Shown here piece by piece: positions 16,440 through 24,565 of a stretch of 64,000 bases of DNA. Numbering within the stretch: position 1 is the first letter of the stretch; every line of letters begins with the position of its first letter. The position numbers and the translations under genes are program-made. The notes under the pieces are model-generated. The model ran no database searches. It saw only the letters and a list, made by a program, of their open reading frames with translations, and was not told where the DNA came from. Location of the stretch: assembly GCF_001865245.1 (NCBI RefSeq), contig NZ_MKXB01000151.1:1-64000 (forward strand). The letters run 5' to 3'. This DNA comes from Streptomyces sp. CC53 (lineage in GTDB: Bacteria; Actinomycetota; Actinomycetes; Streptomycetales; Streptomycetaceae).

Positions 16440-17387
16440 ATGCCGCCCTTCCGCCGGGTCACCGGACCGGCCACGCGCCAGCACATCAAGGCCACCCTCC
16501 GCGCGGCCCTGAACGACGCCGTCGGGCAGCAGATCATCATGTTCAACCCGGCGGCCCACGTCGAGATCGACCCGGTACGCAAGCCGAAGGCGCTCGTGTG
16601 GACGGACGAGCGGGTCGCCAAGTGGGAACAGACCGGCGAGAAGCCGTCCCCCGTGATGGTCTGGACGCCGGAACAGACCGGCGCCTTCCTCGACTTCGTC
16701 TCCGAGGACCGGCTGTACGCGATGTGGCACCTGATCGCCTTCCGCGGCCTGCGGCGAGGCGAGGCGTGCGGGCAGCCCTGGTCGGAGACCAACCTCGACC
16801 GGCACTCCCTCACGGTCACCGGCCAGCTTGTCCAGGACGGCTGGGAGGTCGAGGCGTCCGAGCCGAAGACGGACAGCGGCTTCCGCGTCGTGGCCTTGGA
16901 CGACGACACCGTCCATGTCCTGAAGCGGCACCGCGAGCAGCAGGAGGCCGACCGCGCGGAGTGGGGCTCGGCCTGGGTGAACACCGGGCTCGTCTTCCCC
17001 CAGGAGGACGGATCCTGGCTCCATCCGGGCAAGGTCACCGACCTCTTCGAGCGCCTTGTCACCGCCTCCGGCCTCCCGCCGATCCCGCTGCGTGACCTGC
17101 GCCACGGCGCCGCCACGCTCATGTTAGCGGCCGACATCGACATCAAGATCGTGTCGGACACGCCCGGGCACAGCGACACCCGGATCACGCGCGACATCTA
17201 CCAAAGCGTGCTCCCCCACGTCGGCAAGAGCGCTGCCGAGGCCACCGCGAAGCTGGTCCCCCTCCAGCGCAAGGCCGAGCAAGAAGCTCAGGTCCGTCAG
17301 GCCGCCGAGGAAGCGAAGAAGGCCGCGAAGGCGAAGGCGAAGCGGAAAAAGAAGGCCAAGGCCAAGAAGGCCGCCAAGAAGGGCTGA
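16440..17387 (+). pseudogene. tyrosine recombinase (integrase), 5'-truncated
   Basis: About 315 residues of an actinobacterial phage-type integrase. It begins inside the core-binding domain (RRVTGPATRQHIKATLRAAL); the N-terminal arm-binding domain and first part of the core-binding domain, normally 130-180 residues, are missing. The catalytic domain has the first Arg (FRGLRRGEACG), the GHS box (DTPGHSDTRIT) and the nucleophile Tyr (RDIYQSV). The usual H-x-x-R (LHDLRHG) reads LRDLRHG, so the His is Arg. The C-terminus is a Lys/Ala tail. In-frame codons upstream of 16440 belong to kinase DNA in another frame and are not integrase-like. Truncation plus the His change suggests it is inactive. It lies about 120 bp from the right att core. 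Confidence 0.85.
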
Positions 17388-17396
17388 CGGTCCCTC

Positions 17397-17417
17397 CGCT
17401 CACGCATCGCTCACGCA
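17397..17417. repeat. arm-type repeat pair near right att
   Basis: CGCTCACGCA at 17397-17406 and 17408-17417, 11 bp apart and in the same orientation as the left pair at 4690-4710. It lies 90 bp from the right core and 10 bp after the integrase stop. Confidence 0.75.
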
Positions 17418-17469
17418 AGCAAATCCACGGCACCTCGGCCGTGTGACGCGTCATGCCCCGAGCAACAGA

Positions 17470-17504
17470 AAACCCCAGGTCACGGGCTATTTGACCTGGG
17501 GTTT
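17470..17504 (-). terminator. intrinsic terminator of tRNA-Thr supplied by the element
   Basis: 13-bp stem (17470-17482 with 17492-17504), 9-nt loop. On the minus strand the stem is followed by TCTGTTGCT, after a TTTT run. It lies just inside the right att core and replaces the tRNA's original terminator, which is now at 4491-4525. Confidence 0.8.
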
Positions 17505-17506
17505 CT

Positions 17507-17551
17507 CTGAGCCGCCTTCGGGATTCGAACCCGAGACCTACGCATTACGAG
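17507..17551 (-). repeat. att core repeat, right (within tRNA-Thr)
   Basis: 45 bp identical to 4528-4572, beginning 3 bp outside the tRNA 3' end and running to the anticodon loop. It is the attachment site in the intact tRNA gene. Confidence 0.93.
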
Positions 17552-17583
17552 TGCGTTGCTCTGGCCAACTGAGCTAAGGCGGC
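17510..17583 (-). tRNA. tRNA-Thr (anticodon CGT)
   Basis: Complete cloverleaf on the minus strand. The acceptor GCCGCCT pairs with AGGCGGC and the discriminator is U. The D arm contains AGCTCAGTTGGCCAGAGC, the anticodon stem ACGCA/TGCGT holds loop CTCGTAA with anticodon CGT, and the T arm contains GGTTCGAATCC. No CCA is encoded. It reads ACG threonine codons. Its 3' 42 nt were supplied or restored by the integrated element. Confidence 0.97.
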
Positions 17584-17678
17584 GCGCCGCTTCCACCCGT
17601 GGCGGGTGCGGCGGCGACCCCAAGTCTACACAGGTGGCGGGGGTGCTCGTGCACACCCTTTCGGCGGGGCTCCGGCGG

Positions 17679-19226
17679 CTAGCGGCAGCGCTTCCCCGCG
17701 GGGGGCGGGCTGCCCTCCAGGAGGTAGCGGTTCACGGCGGTGTCGATGCAGTCGCTGCCCCGGCCGTAGGCGGTGTGGCCGTCGCCCTCGTACGTCAGGA
17801 GGGTGCCGGACGACAGCTGGGCGGCGAGCGAGCGGGCCCACTTGTACGGGGTCGCCGGGTCACGGGTCGTGCCGACGACGAGGATCGGGGGTGCGCCCTC
17901 GGCGGTGATGCGGTGCGGGGTGCCGGTGGCCTCGGCGGGCCAGTACGCGCAGTTCAGGGACGCCCAGGCGAGGCCCTTGCCGAAGACCGGGGACGCCTTC
18001 TCGAAGGCGGGCACGGCGGCGCCCACCGCGGCCGCGCTGCGGAAGGCCGGCGGCTGGTCCAGGCAGTTCACGGCGGCGTTCGCGGCCATCAGGTTCGAGT
18101 ACGTGCCGTCGGGGCTCCGCTCGTAGTAGGCGTCGGCCAGGGCGAGCAGCGCGGAGCCCTCCCCGCCCGTGGCCCGCGTCAGGGCCTCGCGGAGCTGCGG
18201 CCACGCCGCCTCGTCGTACATGGCGGTGATCACCCCGGTGGTGGCGAGCGCCTCTCCCAGGGGGCGGGCGTCCCCGGTCGGGACGGGTTCGCGGTCCAGG
18301 GCGGCGAAGAACCGGCGCAGGCGCGCTCCGGCGTCCTCGGGGGACGTGGTGCCGAGCGGGCAGTCGGGGCGCTCCACGCAGTCGGCGGCGAACGAGCGGA
18401 AGGCGGTCTCGAAACCGGCGGTCTGGTCGCGGTTGAGCTCCTCGGCGGTCAGCGACGGGTCCATCGCCCCGTCCAGGACCAGCCGGCCCACCCGGGACGG
18501 GAAGAGCTCGGCGTACGTCGCCCCGAGGAACGTGCCGTACGACGCGCCGACGTAGGTGAGCTTCTCGTCGCCGAGCCCCGCCCGCAGGATGTCCATGTCG
18601 CGGGCCGCCTCGACCGTGGACACATGGCGCAGGACCCGCCCGGACCGCTGGGCGCAGCCCGCGGCGAACGTCTTGAACGCCGCGGCGAGCCGGTCCTGTT
18701 CACGGGTGTCGTCCGGGGTCTGGTCGACCTGCGTGTGGGCGTCCATGGCCGGGCCGTCCAGGCATTCGACGGGCTCGCTGCGGGCGACACCGCGGGGGTC
18801 GACGGCGACCATGTCGTACCGGGCGCGCACCGGGGCCGGGTAGGCGATGCCTGCGTACCCCTGGAGGTAGCCCACCGCGGAGCCGCCGGGGCCGCCCGGG
18901 TTCACGAGGAGCGAGCCGAGCCGCTTGCCGGGGCCGGTGGCCGCGGCCCGCGCGACCGCCAGCCTCACCTGCTCGCCCTGCGGCTTCGCGTAGTCGAGCG
19001 GGGCCTTCAGGGTGGCGCACTGGAAGCCGGGCGCTCCGCAGTCGCGCCAGGCGAGCCGCTGCTCGTAGTACGGCCTGAGGGCGGCGGCCGGCGCGGCGGC
19101 CGGGGCGGGTCCCGGCGTGGACGCCGACGCGGTCGGGGCGGGCGAGCTCCCGGTGCAGCCCGCGAGGAGCAGTCCGAACGCGGCGGCCGTGAGGGTGGAG
19201 GTGCGCAGCAGGCGACGTGTAGGCAT
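17679..19226 (-). CDS. secreted tripeptidyl-aminopeptidase-like alpha/beta hydrolase (lipoprotein)
   Basis: 515 residues. A lipoprotein signal peptide ends in LLLAGC (Cys24) and is followed by a Ser/Ala/Pro linker. The alpha/beta-hydrolase fold has oxyanion segment VNPGGPGGS, nucleophile elbow GASYG (Ser229), then a helical cap. The C-terminal TAP-like domain has VVGTTRDPATPY (Asp) and EGDGHTAYG (His), completing the Ser-Asp-His triad. This matches the Streptomyces Slp/Tap group that removes tripeptides from protein N-termini outside the cell. The C-terminal Cys (SDCIDTAVNRYL) and others suggest disulfides. Single gene, transcribed toward the tRNA. ATG at 19226 places the signal peptide correctly. 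Confidence 0.92.
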   Translation of the reverse strand: MPTRRLLRTSTLTAAAFGLLLAGCTGSSPAPTASASTPGPAPAAAPAAALRPYYEQRLAWRDCGAPGFQCATLKAPLDYAKPQGEQVRLAVARAAATGPGKRLGSLLVNPGGPGGSAVGYLQGYAGIAYPAPVRARYDMVAVDPRGVARSEPVECLDGPAMDAHTQVDQTPDDTREQDRLAAAFKTFAAGCAQRSGRVLRHVSTVEAARDMDILRAGLGDEKLTYVGASYGTFLGATYAELFPSRVGRLVLDGAMDPSLTAEELNRDQTAGFETAFRSFAADCVERPDCPLGTTSPEDAGARLRRFFAALDREPVPTGDARPLGEALATTGVITAMYDEAAWPQLREALTRATGGEGSALLALADAYYERSPDGTYSNLMAANAAVNCLDQPPAFRSAAAVGAAVPAFEKASPVFGKGLAWASLNCAYWPAEATGTPHRITAEGAPPILVVGTTRDPATPYKWARSLAAQLSSGTLLTYEGDGHTAYGRGSDCIDTAVNRYLLEGSPPPAGKRCR

Positions 19227-19812
19227 GCCCGGAGCGTAACGGCGTCATGACGCACCGTTGGATTTCGGCGTCCGTTCGGGTGAGGCGCCCCTCGGTTCCG
19301 TCGCGGCCGGATCGGTGCGGCGCGGCCTGGTGCCCGGCGGCACCGGTGACGGGTCGCGGCAGGGGCCAACGCGCTGGGGGGCGAGGGCTTTCTGAGTGGA
19401 CGAGCGCCGGCGGACCCCCACGGTCGATGTCGAGCGCGGACGGGCGCTTGCAGGCACCGCGACGGCTTCGGCAGCCGTGGCGCCCGGGGCCCCTACCCGC
19501 TGAGGGCCCAGCCCCCGGGTCGTCCCGACCGCTGACCGTCCCGGCCCCGCGGCGTCCCGTCCTGCGGGTCGCCGCTCTCCGCAGTGCGGCCTGCTCTCGG
19601 CAACGTGCCGAGGGGCCGCGACCGCCGAAGGCGCTTCGTCGGGTGGCGGCTCGCGCGGCCGCCCGGCGGCGGCCCGCGCCCGGGTTGTCGTCCCCGCGGC
19701 GTTCACGGGCTCCTCCCCGGCCCCGCGGCAGCGAACACGGCCGGTGCCGCGACCTCCCGCCGCTCCGCCGGACGCCTCGCGGACGGAGGTGCGGTCGGCG
19801 GCCCGGCGCCGC
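19227..19812. other. intergenic region, no supported gene
   Basis: 586 bp between the hydrolase start and the holB stop, both on the minus strand. Open frames here are Arg/Pro/Ala-rich on both strands with no motif or ribosome-binding site. It should hold the hydrolase promoter; I cannot place it. Confidence 0.5.
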
Positions 19813-21024
19813 TCAGCCGGCGCGCAGCGCCACGGTCATGGCCTCCACCGCGAGCAGGGGGGCCACGTTCCGGTCGAGGGCCTCGCGGCAGGCGAGGACC
19901 GCGTCGATGCGGCGCAGCGTGCCCTCGGGCGTCGACTCGCGGGCGATCCGGTCGAGGGCGTCCCGCACGTCGTCGTTGGCTATCGCCGTGGCGGAGCCGA
20001 GCTGAAGGGCGAGGACGTCCCGGTAGAAACCGGTCAGGTCGCGCAGGGCCAGGTCGAGGGTGTCGCGCTGGGTGCGGGTCCTGCGGCGCTTCTGCCGGTC
20101 CTCCAGTTCCTTCATCACGCCCGCCGTGCCGCGCGGCATCCTGCCGCCCTGCGCCGCGCCGAGCGCGGCCTTCAGCTCGTCGGTCTCCTTGGTGTCGACC
20201 TCCTCGGCGAGTTGCCTGGCGTCCTCGGCGGCGGCGTCGATGAGCTCCTGCGCCGCCTTGAGGCAGCCGCCGACGTCCTGGACGCGCAGCGGCACCTTCA
20301 GCACGGCGGCGCGGCGGGCGCGTGCGCCTTCGTCCGTGGCGAGCCGACGCGCCCGCTCGATGTGGCCCTGGGTGGCCCGGGCCGCGGCCGCCGCGGCTTC
20401 CGGTGCGATGCCGTCGCGCCGCACCAGCAGCTCCGCGACGGCGGACACCGGCGGGGTGCGCAGCGTGAGGTGGCGGCAGCGGGAGCGGATCGTGGGCAGC
20501 ACGTCTTCCAAGGAGGGGGCGCACAGCAGCCACACCGTGCGGGGCGCCGGCTCCTCCACGGCTTTGAGGAGCACGTTCGCAGCGCCCTCGGTGAGGCGGT
20601 CGGAGTCCTCCAGCACGATGACCTGCCAGCGCCGCCCGGCCGGGGAGAGCTGGGCCCGCCGGACCAGGTCACGGGTGTCCTTGACGCCGATGGAGAGCAG
20701 GTCGGTGCGGACGACCTCCACGTCGGCGTGGGTGCCGACGAGCGTGGTGTGGCAGCCCTCGCAGAACCCGCAGCCGGGTTCTCCGCCGAGCACCCGGTCG
20801 GGGCTGACGCACTGGAGGGCGGCGGCGAAGGCCCGCGCAGCGGTGTCCCGGCCCGCTCCGGGCGGGCCCGTGAACAGCCAGGCGTGGGTCATGGTCGTCT
20901 TGGAGGCGTCGGGCTGCGCCTCCCCGTTCGCCTCGGCGGTGACCAGGGCGTCCGCGTCCCGGGCGGCGGCGGCGAGCTGGGTCCGGATGCGGTCCTGGCC
21001 GACCAGGTCGTCCCATACGGGCAC
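19813..21024 (-). CDS. holB: DNA polymerase III subunit delta'
   Basis: Clamp-loader subunit of the replicative polymerase, 403 residues, a little long for the family. N-terminal AAA+ fold: MPVWDDLVGQ, then a Walker-A-like GPPGAGRDT (53-61) in which the usual Lys is Arg. Delta' subunits often have a degenerate ATP site, so this fits a structural role. The zinc module has Cys in ECGFCEGCH-like order (GCGFCEGC), and sensor-1 region TIRSRC is present. A charged, helical C-terminal part follows (about 240-400). GTG at 21024. It is the last gene of a tmk-(coiled-coil)-holB run, an arrangement known in many bacteria, where tmk and holB are adjacent. Confidence 0.93.
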   Translation of the reverse strand: MPVWDDLVGQDRIRTQLAAAARDADALVTAEANGEAQPDASKTTMTHAWLFTGPPGAGRDTAARAFAAALQCVSPDRVLGGEPGCGFCEGCHTTLVGTHADVEVVRTDLLSIGVKDTRDLVRRAQLSPAGRRWQVIVLEDSDRLTEGAANVLLKAVEEPAPRTVWLLCAPSLEDVLPTIRSRCRHLTLRTPPVSAVAELLVRRDGIAPEAAAAAARATQGHIERARRLATDEGARARRAAVLKVPLRVQDVGGCLKAAQELIDAAAEDARQLAEEVDTKETDELKAALGAAQGGRMPRGTAGVMKELEDRQKRRRTRTQRDTLDLALRDLTGFYRDVLALQLGSATAIANDDVRDALDRIARESTPEGTLRRIDAVLACREALDRNVAPLLAVEAMTVALRAG

Positions 21025-21107
21025 GGGTCACCGCCTTCCTGGGCGTGTCTCGGCTGCGGGTCGTGCGTGGCTTCCCATTGTGGGGCAGGGGTCTGACAGT
21101 CCCGGCC

Positions 21108-22268
21108 TCAGCGGCGACCACCGCCCCGGCGGGGATCCCCCGGGTCGTCGTCCCCGTCGTGCGGGCCGAGCAGTTCGTCGGCGAGGGTCGGCAGGTCGTC
21201 CAGCGGGGTCTCCTCCGCCCAGTCGGGCCGGGGCCGCCCGGGGCGGCCCTCCTGGCCGACGCGGGGCAGTTCACGCGTGCGGTCGTCGTCGCCGGGGGCG
21301 CCGCCGCCGGCCGGCGGGCGCGCCTCGTCCCGGAAGAAGCCGCGCGGCACCCGGTCGGCCGGGCCCTCACCGCGCACCGGCGGGAGGACGGCCGTCTCCG
21401 CGGCGTCGCCCGCCGGCCAGTCCTCCTTGCGGGGGTTGATGCGCTGGGTCTCGTCGTCGGGCCGTGCGGCAGGCTCCGGGCCGCGGGTCGCGCCGCCGGC
21501 TTCGGCGTCGTCCTTGCGCATGTCGACGCGGCCACGGGCGCTGTCGGCCCCGGCACCGGCACCCGCCGGGCCTCCCGCGCGGCTCTCGGGGTCCTCGTCG
21601 TCCTTGCGGAAGCTGATCCGGGGCGTCGGCACGGTCTGGGTGACGTCATGGGGGTCGACGACCGGGGTGGGCACCGTGAGTTCGTCCGGATCGACGACTG
21701 GCGTCGGCACGGTCAGGTCGTCCGGGTCCACGACCGGGGTCGGCACCGTGATGTCGTGCGGCGACACGGGGGGCGCCGACGCCTCCGCTGCCGCCGTTGC
21801 CGCCGCCTCGGCTTCAGCGGCCGCCTGGCGGCGCGCCTCCTCCGCGCGCAGCAGCGCCTCCTCGGCCTTCCGCTGCTTCTCCCGGCGGCGCTCCTCGGCC
21901 TCGGCCCGCAGCCGGGCCTCCTCCTCCGCCGCCCGGCGCAGCCGCTCCTGCTCCTCCTCGCGCGCCTTCTCCTCGGCTTCGCGCCGCCGCCTTTCCTCCT
22001 CGGCGAGGCGACGGGCCTCGGCCGCGCGCTGGCGGGCCTCCTCGGCCTGCCGTTCGGCCTCGCGGCGCCGGGCTTCCTCCTCCTCGCGGCGCTTGCGCCC
22101 CTCTTCCTCGGCGCGCAGCCGGGCGAGCTGCTCCTGGCGCTCGCGTTCCAGCCGCTCCTCCTCGGCCTTGCGGGCGGCCTCCTCCTCGGCCCTGCGGCGG
22201 GCCTCCTCCTCGGCGGCCTTGCGGGCCTCCTCCTGTGCCTTCACCTCGGCCTCGGACAGCGGCAGCAT
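21108..22268 (-). CDS. coiled-coil and TVPTP-repeat protein, probably the detached C-terminus of tmk
   Basis: 386 residues. Residues 1-165 are almost only Glu, Arg, Ala, Lys and Gln (for example EEARKAAEEEARRRAEEEAA), a long coiled coil. About 170-220 hold four copies of a TVPTPVVDP-like repeat with D/E linkers. The rest is acidic, Pro/Gly-rich and disordered. The ATG at 22266-22268 follows the tmk stop TAG at once, in the same frame. In Streptomyces, as I recall, this sequence is the C-terminal part of a single large thymidylate-kinase protein with Gln at this position, so TAG would be a C-to-T change of CAG. With the adjacent ATG, it could still be made by reinitiation. No enzyme motif is present. 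Confidence 0.75.
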   Translation of the reverse strand: MLPLSEAEVKAQEEARKAAEEEARRRAEEEAARKAEEERLERERQEQLARLRAEEEGRKRREEEEARRREAERQAEEARQRAAEARRLAEEERRRREAEEKAREEEQERLRRAAEEEARLRAEAEERRREKQRKAEEALLRAEEARRQAAAEAEAAATAAAEASAPPVSPHDITVPTPVVDPDDLTVPTPVVDPDELTVPTPVVDPHDVTQTVPTPRISFRKDDEDPESRAGGPAGAGAGADSARGRVDMRKDDAEAGGATRGPEPAARPDDETQRINPRKEDWPAGDAAETAVLPPVRGEGPADRVPRGFFRDEARPPAGGGAPGDDDRTRELPRVGQEGRPGRPRPDWAEETPLDDLPTLADELLGPHDGDDDPGDPRRGGGRR

Positions 22269-24416
22269 CTAGTCGAGCCGGTGCCGTACGACGGTGGTGA
22301 CGGCCTCAGGCTCCTGACCCGCGTCGACGACGAGGTAACGGGCGGGGTCGGCGGCCGCCAGGGCCAGGAAGCCGGCCCGTACGCGCTGGTGGAACTCGGC
22401 CGGCTCGGACTCCAGCCGGTCCGGGGCCTCGGTGAACCGCTCCCGCGCGGTCTCCGGCGACACGTCGAGCAGGACGGTGAGGTGCGGGACGAGTCCCCCG
22501 GTCGCCCACCGCGAGATACGGGCGATCTCCGTCGAGGAGAGGTCCCGGCCCGCTCCCTGGTACGCGACGGACGAGTCGATGTACCGGTCCGAGATGACGA
22601 CGGCGCCGCGCTCCAGCGCGGGGCGGACCAGGGAGTCGACGTGCTCGGCGCGGTCGGCCGCGTACAGCAGGGCCTCGGCCCGGTGCGAGAGCCCGGCGGA
22701 CGACACGTCGAGCAGGATCGAGCGCAGCCGTTTGCCGACGGGGGTCGCGCCCGGCTCCCGGGTGACGACGACCTCGTGGCCCTTGGCCCTGATCCAGTCC
22801 GCGAGTGCGGCGGCCTGTGTGGACTTCCCCGCGCCGTCGCCACCCTCCAGCGCGATGAAGAAGCCCGTCGGTGCGGGGGCCTGCACGGGGTCGGAGCCGC
22901 GCAGCGCGTCGCGCAGGTCGCGGCGGAGCGGCACACCGGAGCGGTCGTCGGTCCTGGCCAGCACCAGCGCGGCGACGGGCAGCAGCAGCGCGCCGACCAG
23001 CATGAGCGTGAACGCCGCACCGCCGTGCGCGAAGACCAGGCTTCCCGCGGCCAGGCGGTGCGCGCCGATGGCGGCGGCGATCAGCGGCGCGGTGAGCGCG
23101 CCCAGTCCGATGGCGAGCCTCACGACCGCCTGGAGGTGCTCCGTCACGCGGGGCCTGCGGAACTCCTCCGTCTCCTGGTCGAGCAGGGCGTGACCGGTGT
23201 GCGCGGCGACCCCGGCGGCGAAACCGGCCGTCAGGGCCAGCAGGACCACCGTCGTGGTGTCGGGGACCAGGCCCATGACGAGCAGCCCCACACCCGTCGC
23301 GGTGAGGGCGAGGGCCAGCAGCCTGCGTCGGGAGAGGGCGGGCAGCACGGATTCGGCACCGCGGATGCCGAGCCCGGTACCGCCGACGAGGGCGAGCACG
23401 AGCAGGGCGTACGCGGCGGGGCCACCGTCCAGCTCACCGGCGTGCAGCACGGCGACGGACGCGGCGGAGGCGATGGCTGCGGCCACTGCGGCGCACGCCG
23501 ACACGAGCAGCGGCACGGCCCCCGTACGGCCCCGCTCGGCCCCCGTGCCGGTGCTCGGACGGCGCAGGCCCTCCAGCGGGGAGCGGGGCCGCGGGGTGGG
23601 CGTGCCGGGCAGCCGCAGGGCGGACACCACGGAGGCGGACGCGGCGAAGAGACCGGCCGCGACGTACGAGGGGAGCGCGGCCTGGTGGATCTGGAACCAG
23701 TCCACGACGAGGCCCAGGAGCTTCCCGGCGAGGGAGGCGGCGAGCAGGACGGCCGCGGCGGCCGGGATGCACGCGAAGGCCGTGCGCAGCGACAGCCTGC
23801 GCAGCGCCCCCAGGTGGTCGGGAAGGGGCCGCACGGCGGCGCCTTCTGGGGGCGGGGCGGGCAGCAGCGCGGGGGCGGCGGTCTCCCTGGCGATGGTCCA
23901 GAACCGCTCGGCGGTGCCGGTCAGGAAGACGGTGAGGAGCACGAAGGGGAGGGCCAGACCGGGGGTCCAGACGATCCACAGGGGGGCGACGACCAGCAGG
24001 GCGGCCCGCAGGCCGTCGGCGGTGACCATGGTCCAGCGGCGGTCGAGCGGCCCGCCGGCGGCGATGAGCGAGGTCATCGGGCCGAGGAGCACGGCCCCGA
24101 AGAGCAGCGTGGACAGGGCGCGGGCACCGAAGGCGGCGGTCACTGCGAAGGCGGCGCCCCGCAGGCCGGGGCCGAAGGCTTCCTGTGTGACGGCGGCCCG
24201 TACGGCGAGCATCACCAGGACGAGCAGGGCGAGGGCGTCGGCGGTGCCGCTGACGGCCTGGGCGCTCCACAGTCTGCGCAACGGCTGGTTGCGCAGGAGC
24301 GCCCGCACCGCGCGTTCGCGGGAGTCCGCGGTCAGCGCGGCGTCGGCGCCGGTGTCGGCGTCCGAGGGGGCGCCGGGGCCCGTCTGCTGCTCGGCTGGCT
24401 GCTCGGCTCGCGTCAT
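22269..24416 (-). CDS. tmk: thymidylate kinase with N-terminal membrane transporter-like domain
   Basis: Phosphorylates dTMP to dTDP in the dTTP pathway. 715 residues, over three times the size of a normal Tmk. Residues 1-510 are an MFS-like membrane domain with about 10-12 hydrophobic segments (for example TADALALLVLVMLAVRAAV). Residues about 512-715 are a full Tmk: P-loop ALEGGDGAGKST, VTREPGATPVG, and DRY in VISDRYIDSSVAYQG. Streptomyces tmk genes share this fusion from memory. The frame ends at TAG (22269-22271), directly followed by ATG of the coiled-coil gene in the same frame, suggesting a recent split of one longer protein. The kinase domain is complete, so function should be kept. 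Confidence 0.9.
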   Translation of the reverse strand: MTRAEQPAEQQTGPGAPSDADTGADAALTADSRERAVRALLRNQPLRRLWSAQAVSGTADALALLVLVMLAVRAAVTQEAFGPGLRGAAFAVTAAFGARALSTLLFGAVLLGPMTSLIAAGGPLDRRWTMVTADGLRAALLVVAPLWIVWTPGLALPFVLLTVFLTGTAERFWTIARETAAPALLPAPPPEGAAVRPLPDHLGALRRLSLRTAFACIPAAAAVLLAASLAGKLLGLVVDWFQIHQAALPSYVAAGLFAASASVVSALRLPGTPTPRPRSPLEGLRRPSTGTGAERGRTGAVPLLVSACAAVAAAIASAASVAVLHAGELDGGPAAYALLVLALVGGTGLGIRGAESVLPALSRRRLLALALTATGVGLLVMGLVPDTTTVVLLALTAGFAAGVAAHTGHALLDQETEEFRRPRVTEHLQAVVRLAIGLGALTAPLIAAAIGAHRLAAGSLVFAHGGAAFTLMLVGALLLPVAALVLARTDDRSGVPLRRDLRDALRGSDPVQAPAPTGFFIALEGGDGAGKSTQAAALADWIRAKGHEVVVTREPGATPVGKRLRSILLDVSSAGLSHRAEALLYAADRAEHVDSLVRPALERGAVVISDRYIDSSVAYQGAGRDLSSTEIARISRWATGGLVPHLTVLLDVSPETARERFTEAPDRLESEPAEFHQRVRAGFLALAAADPARYLVVDAGQEPEAVTTVVRHRLD

Positions 24417-24565
24417 CCCCTCAGCCTATCCGGCCCCGCCGACACCCCGGCGCCGTCCGCCACCGTGGGCGGGGGCCGGCGGGAGCCGGGTACGGCGGAA
24501 GCCAGGTGCGGCGAGGCCGGGGTTCGGCGGGGGCGCCCCGGGGTGATCCGGGGCGCCGTGCCGCG

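Larger units (their letters stand above)
4528..17551. mobile_element. integrated element in tRNA-Thr(CGT) carrying type I R-M and SAM-synthetase modules
   Basis: The element is delimited by identical 45-bp copies of the 3' half of the tRNA-Thr gene at 4528-4572 and 17507-17551, a repeat-to-repeat unit of 12,979 bp. A tyrosine-recombinase gene lies next to the intact tRNA, pointing toward its 3' end, as in pSAM2-like actinobacterial elements. Paired copies of CGCTCACGCA lie just inside both ends and look like integrase arm sites. Several cargo genes are visibly lower in GC than the flanks. No replication, transfer or excisionase gene is visible. With the integrase truncated at its 5' end, the element is probably immobile now. 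Confidence 0.88.
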
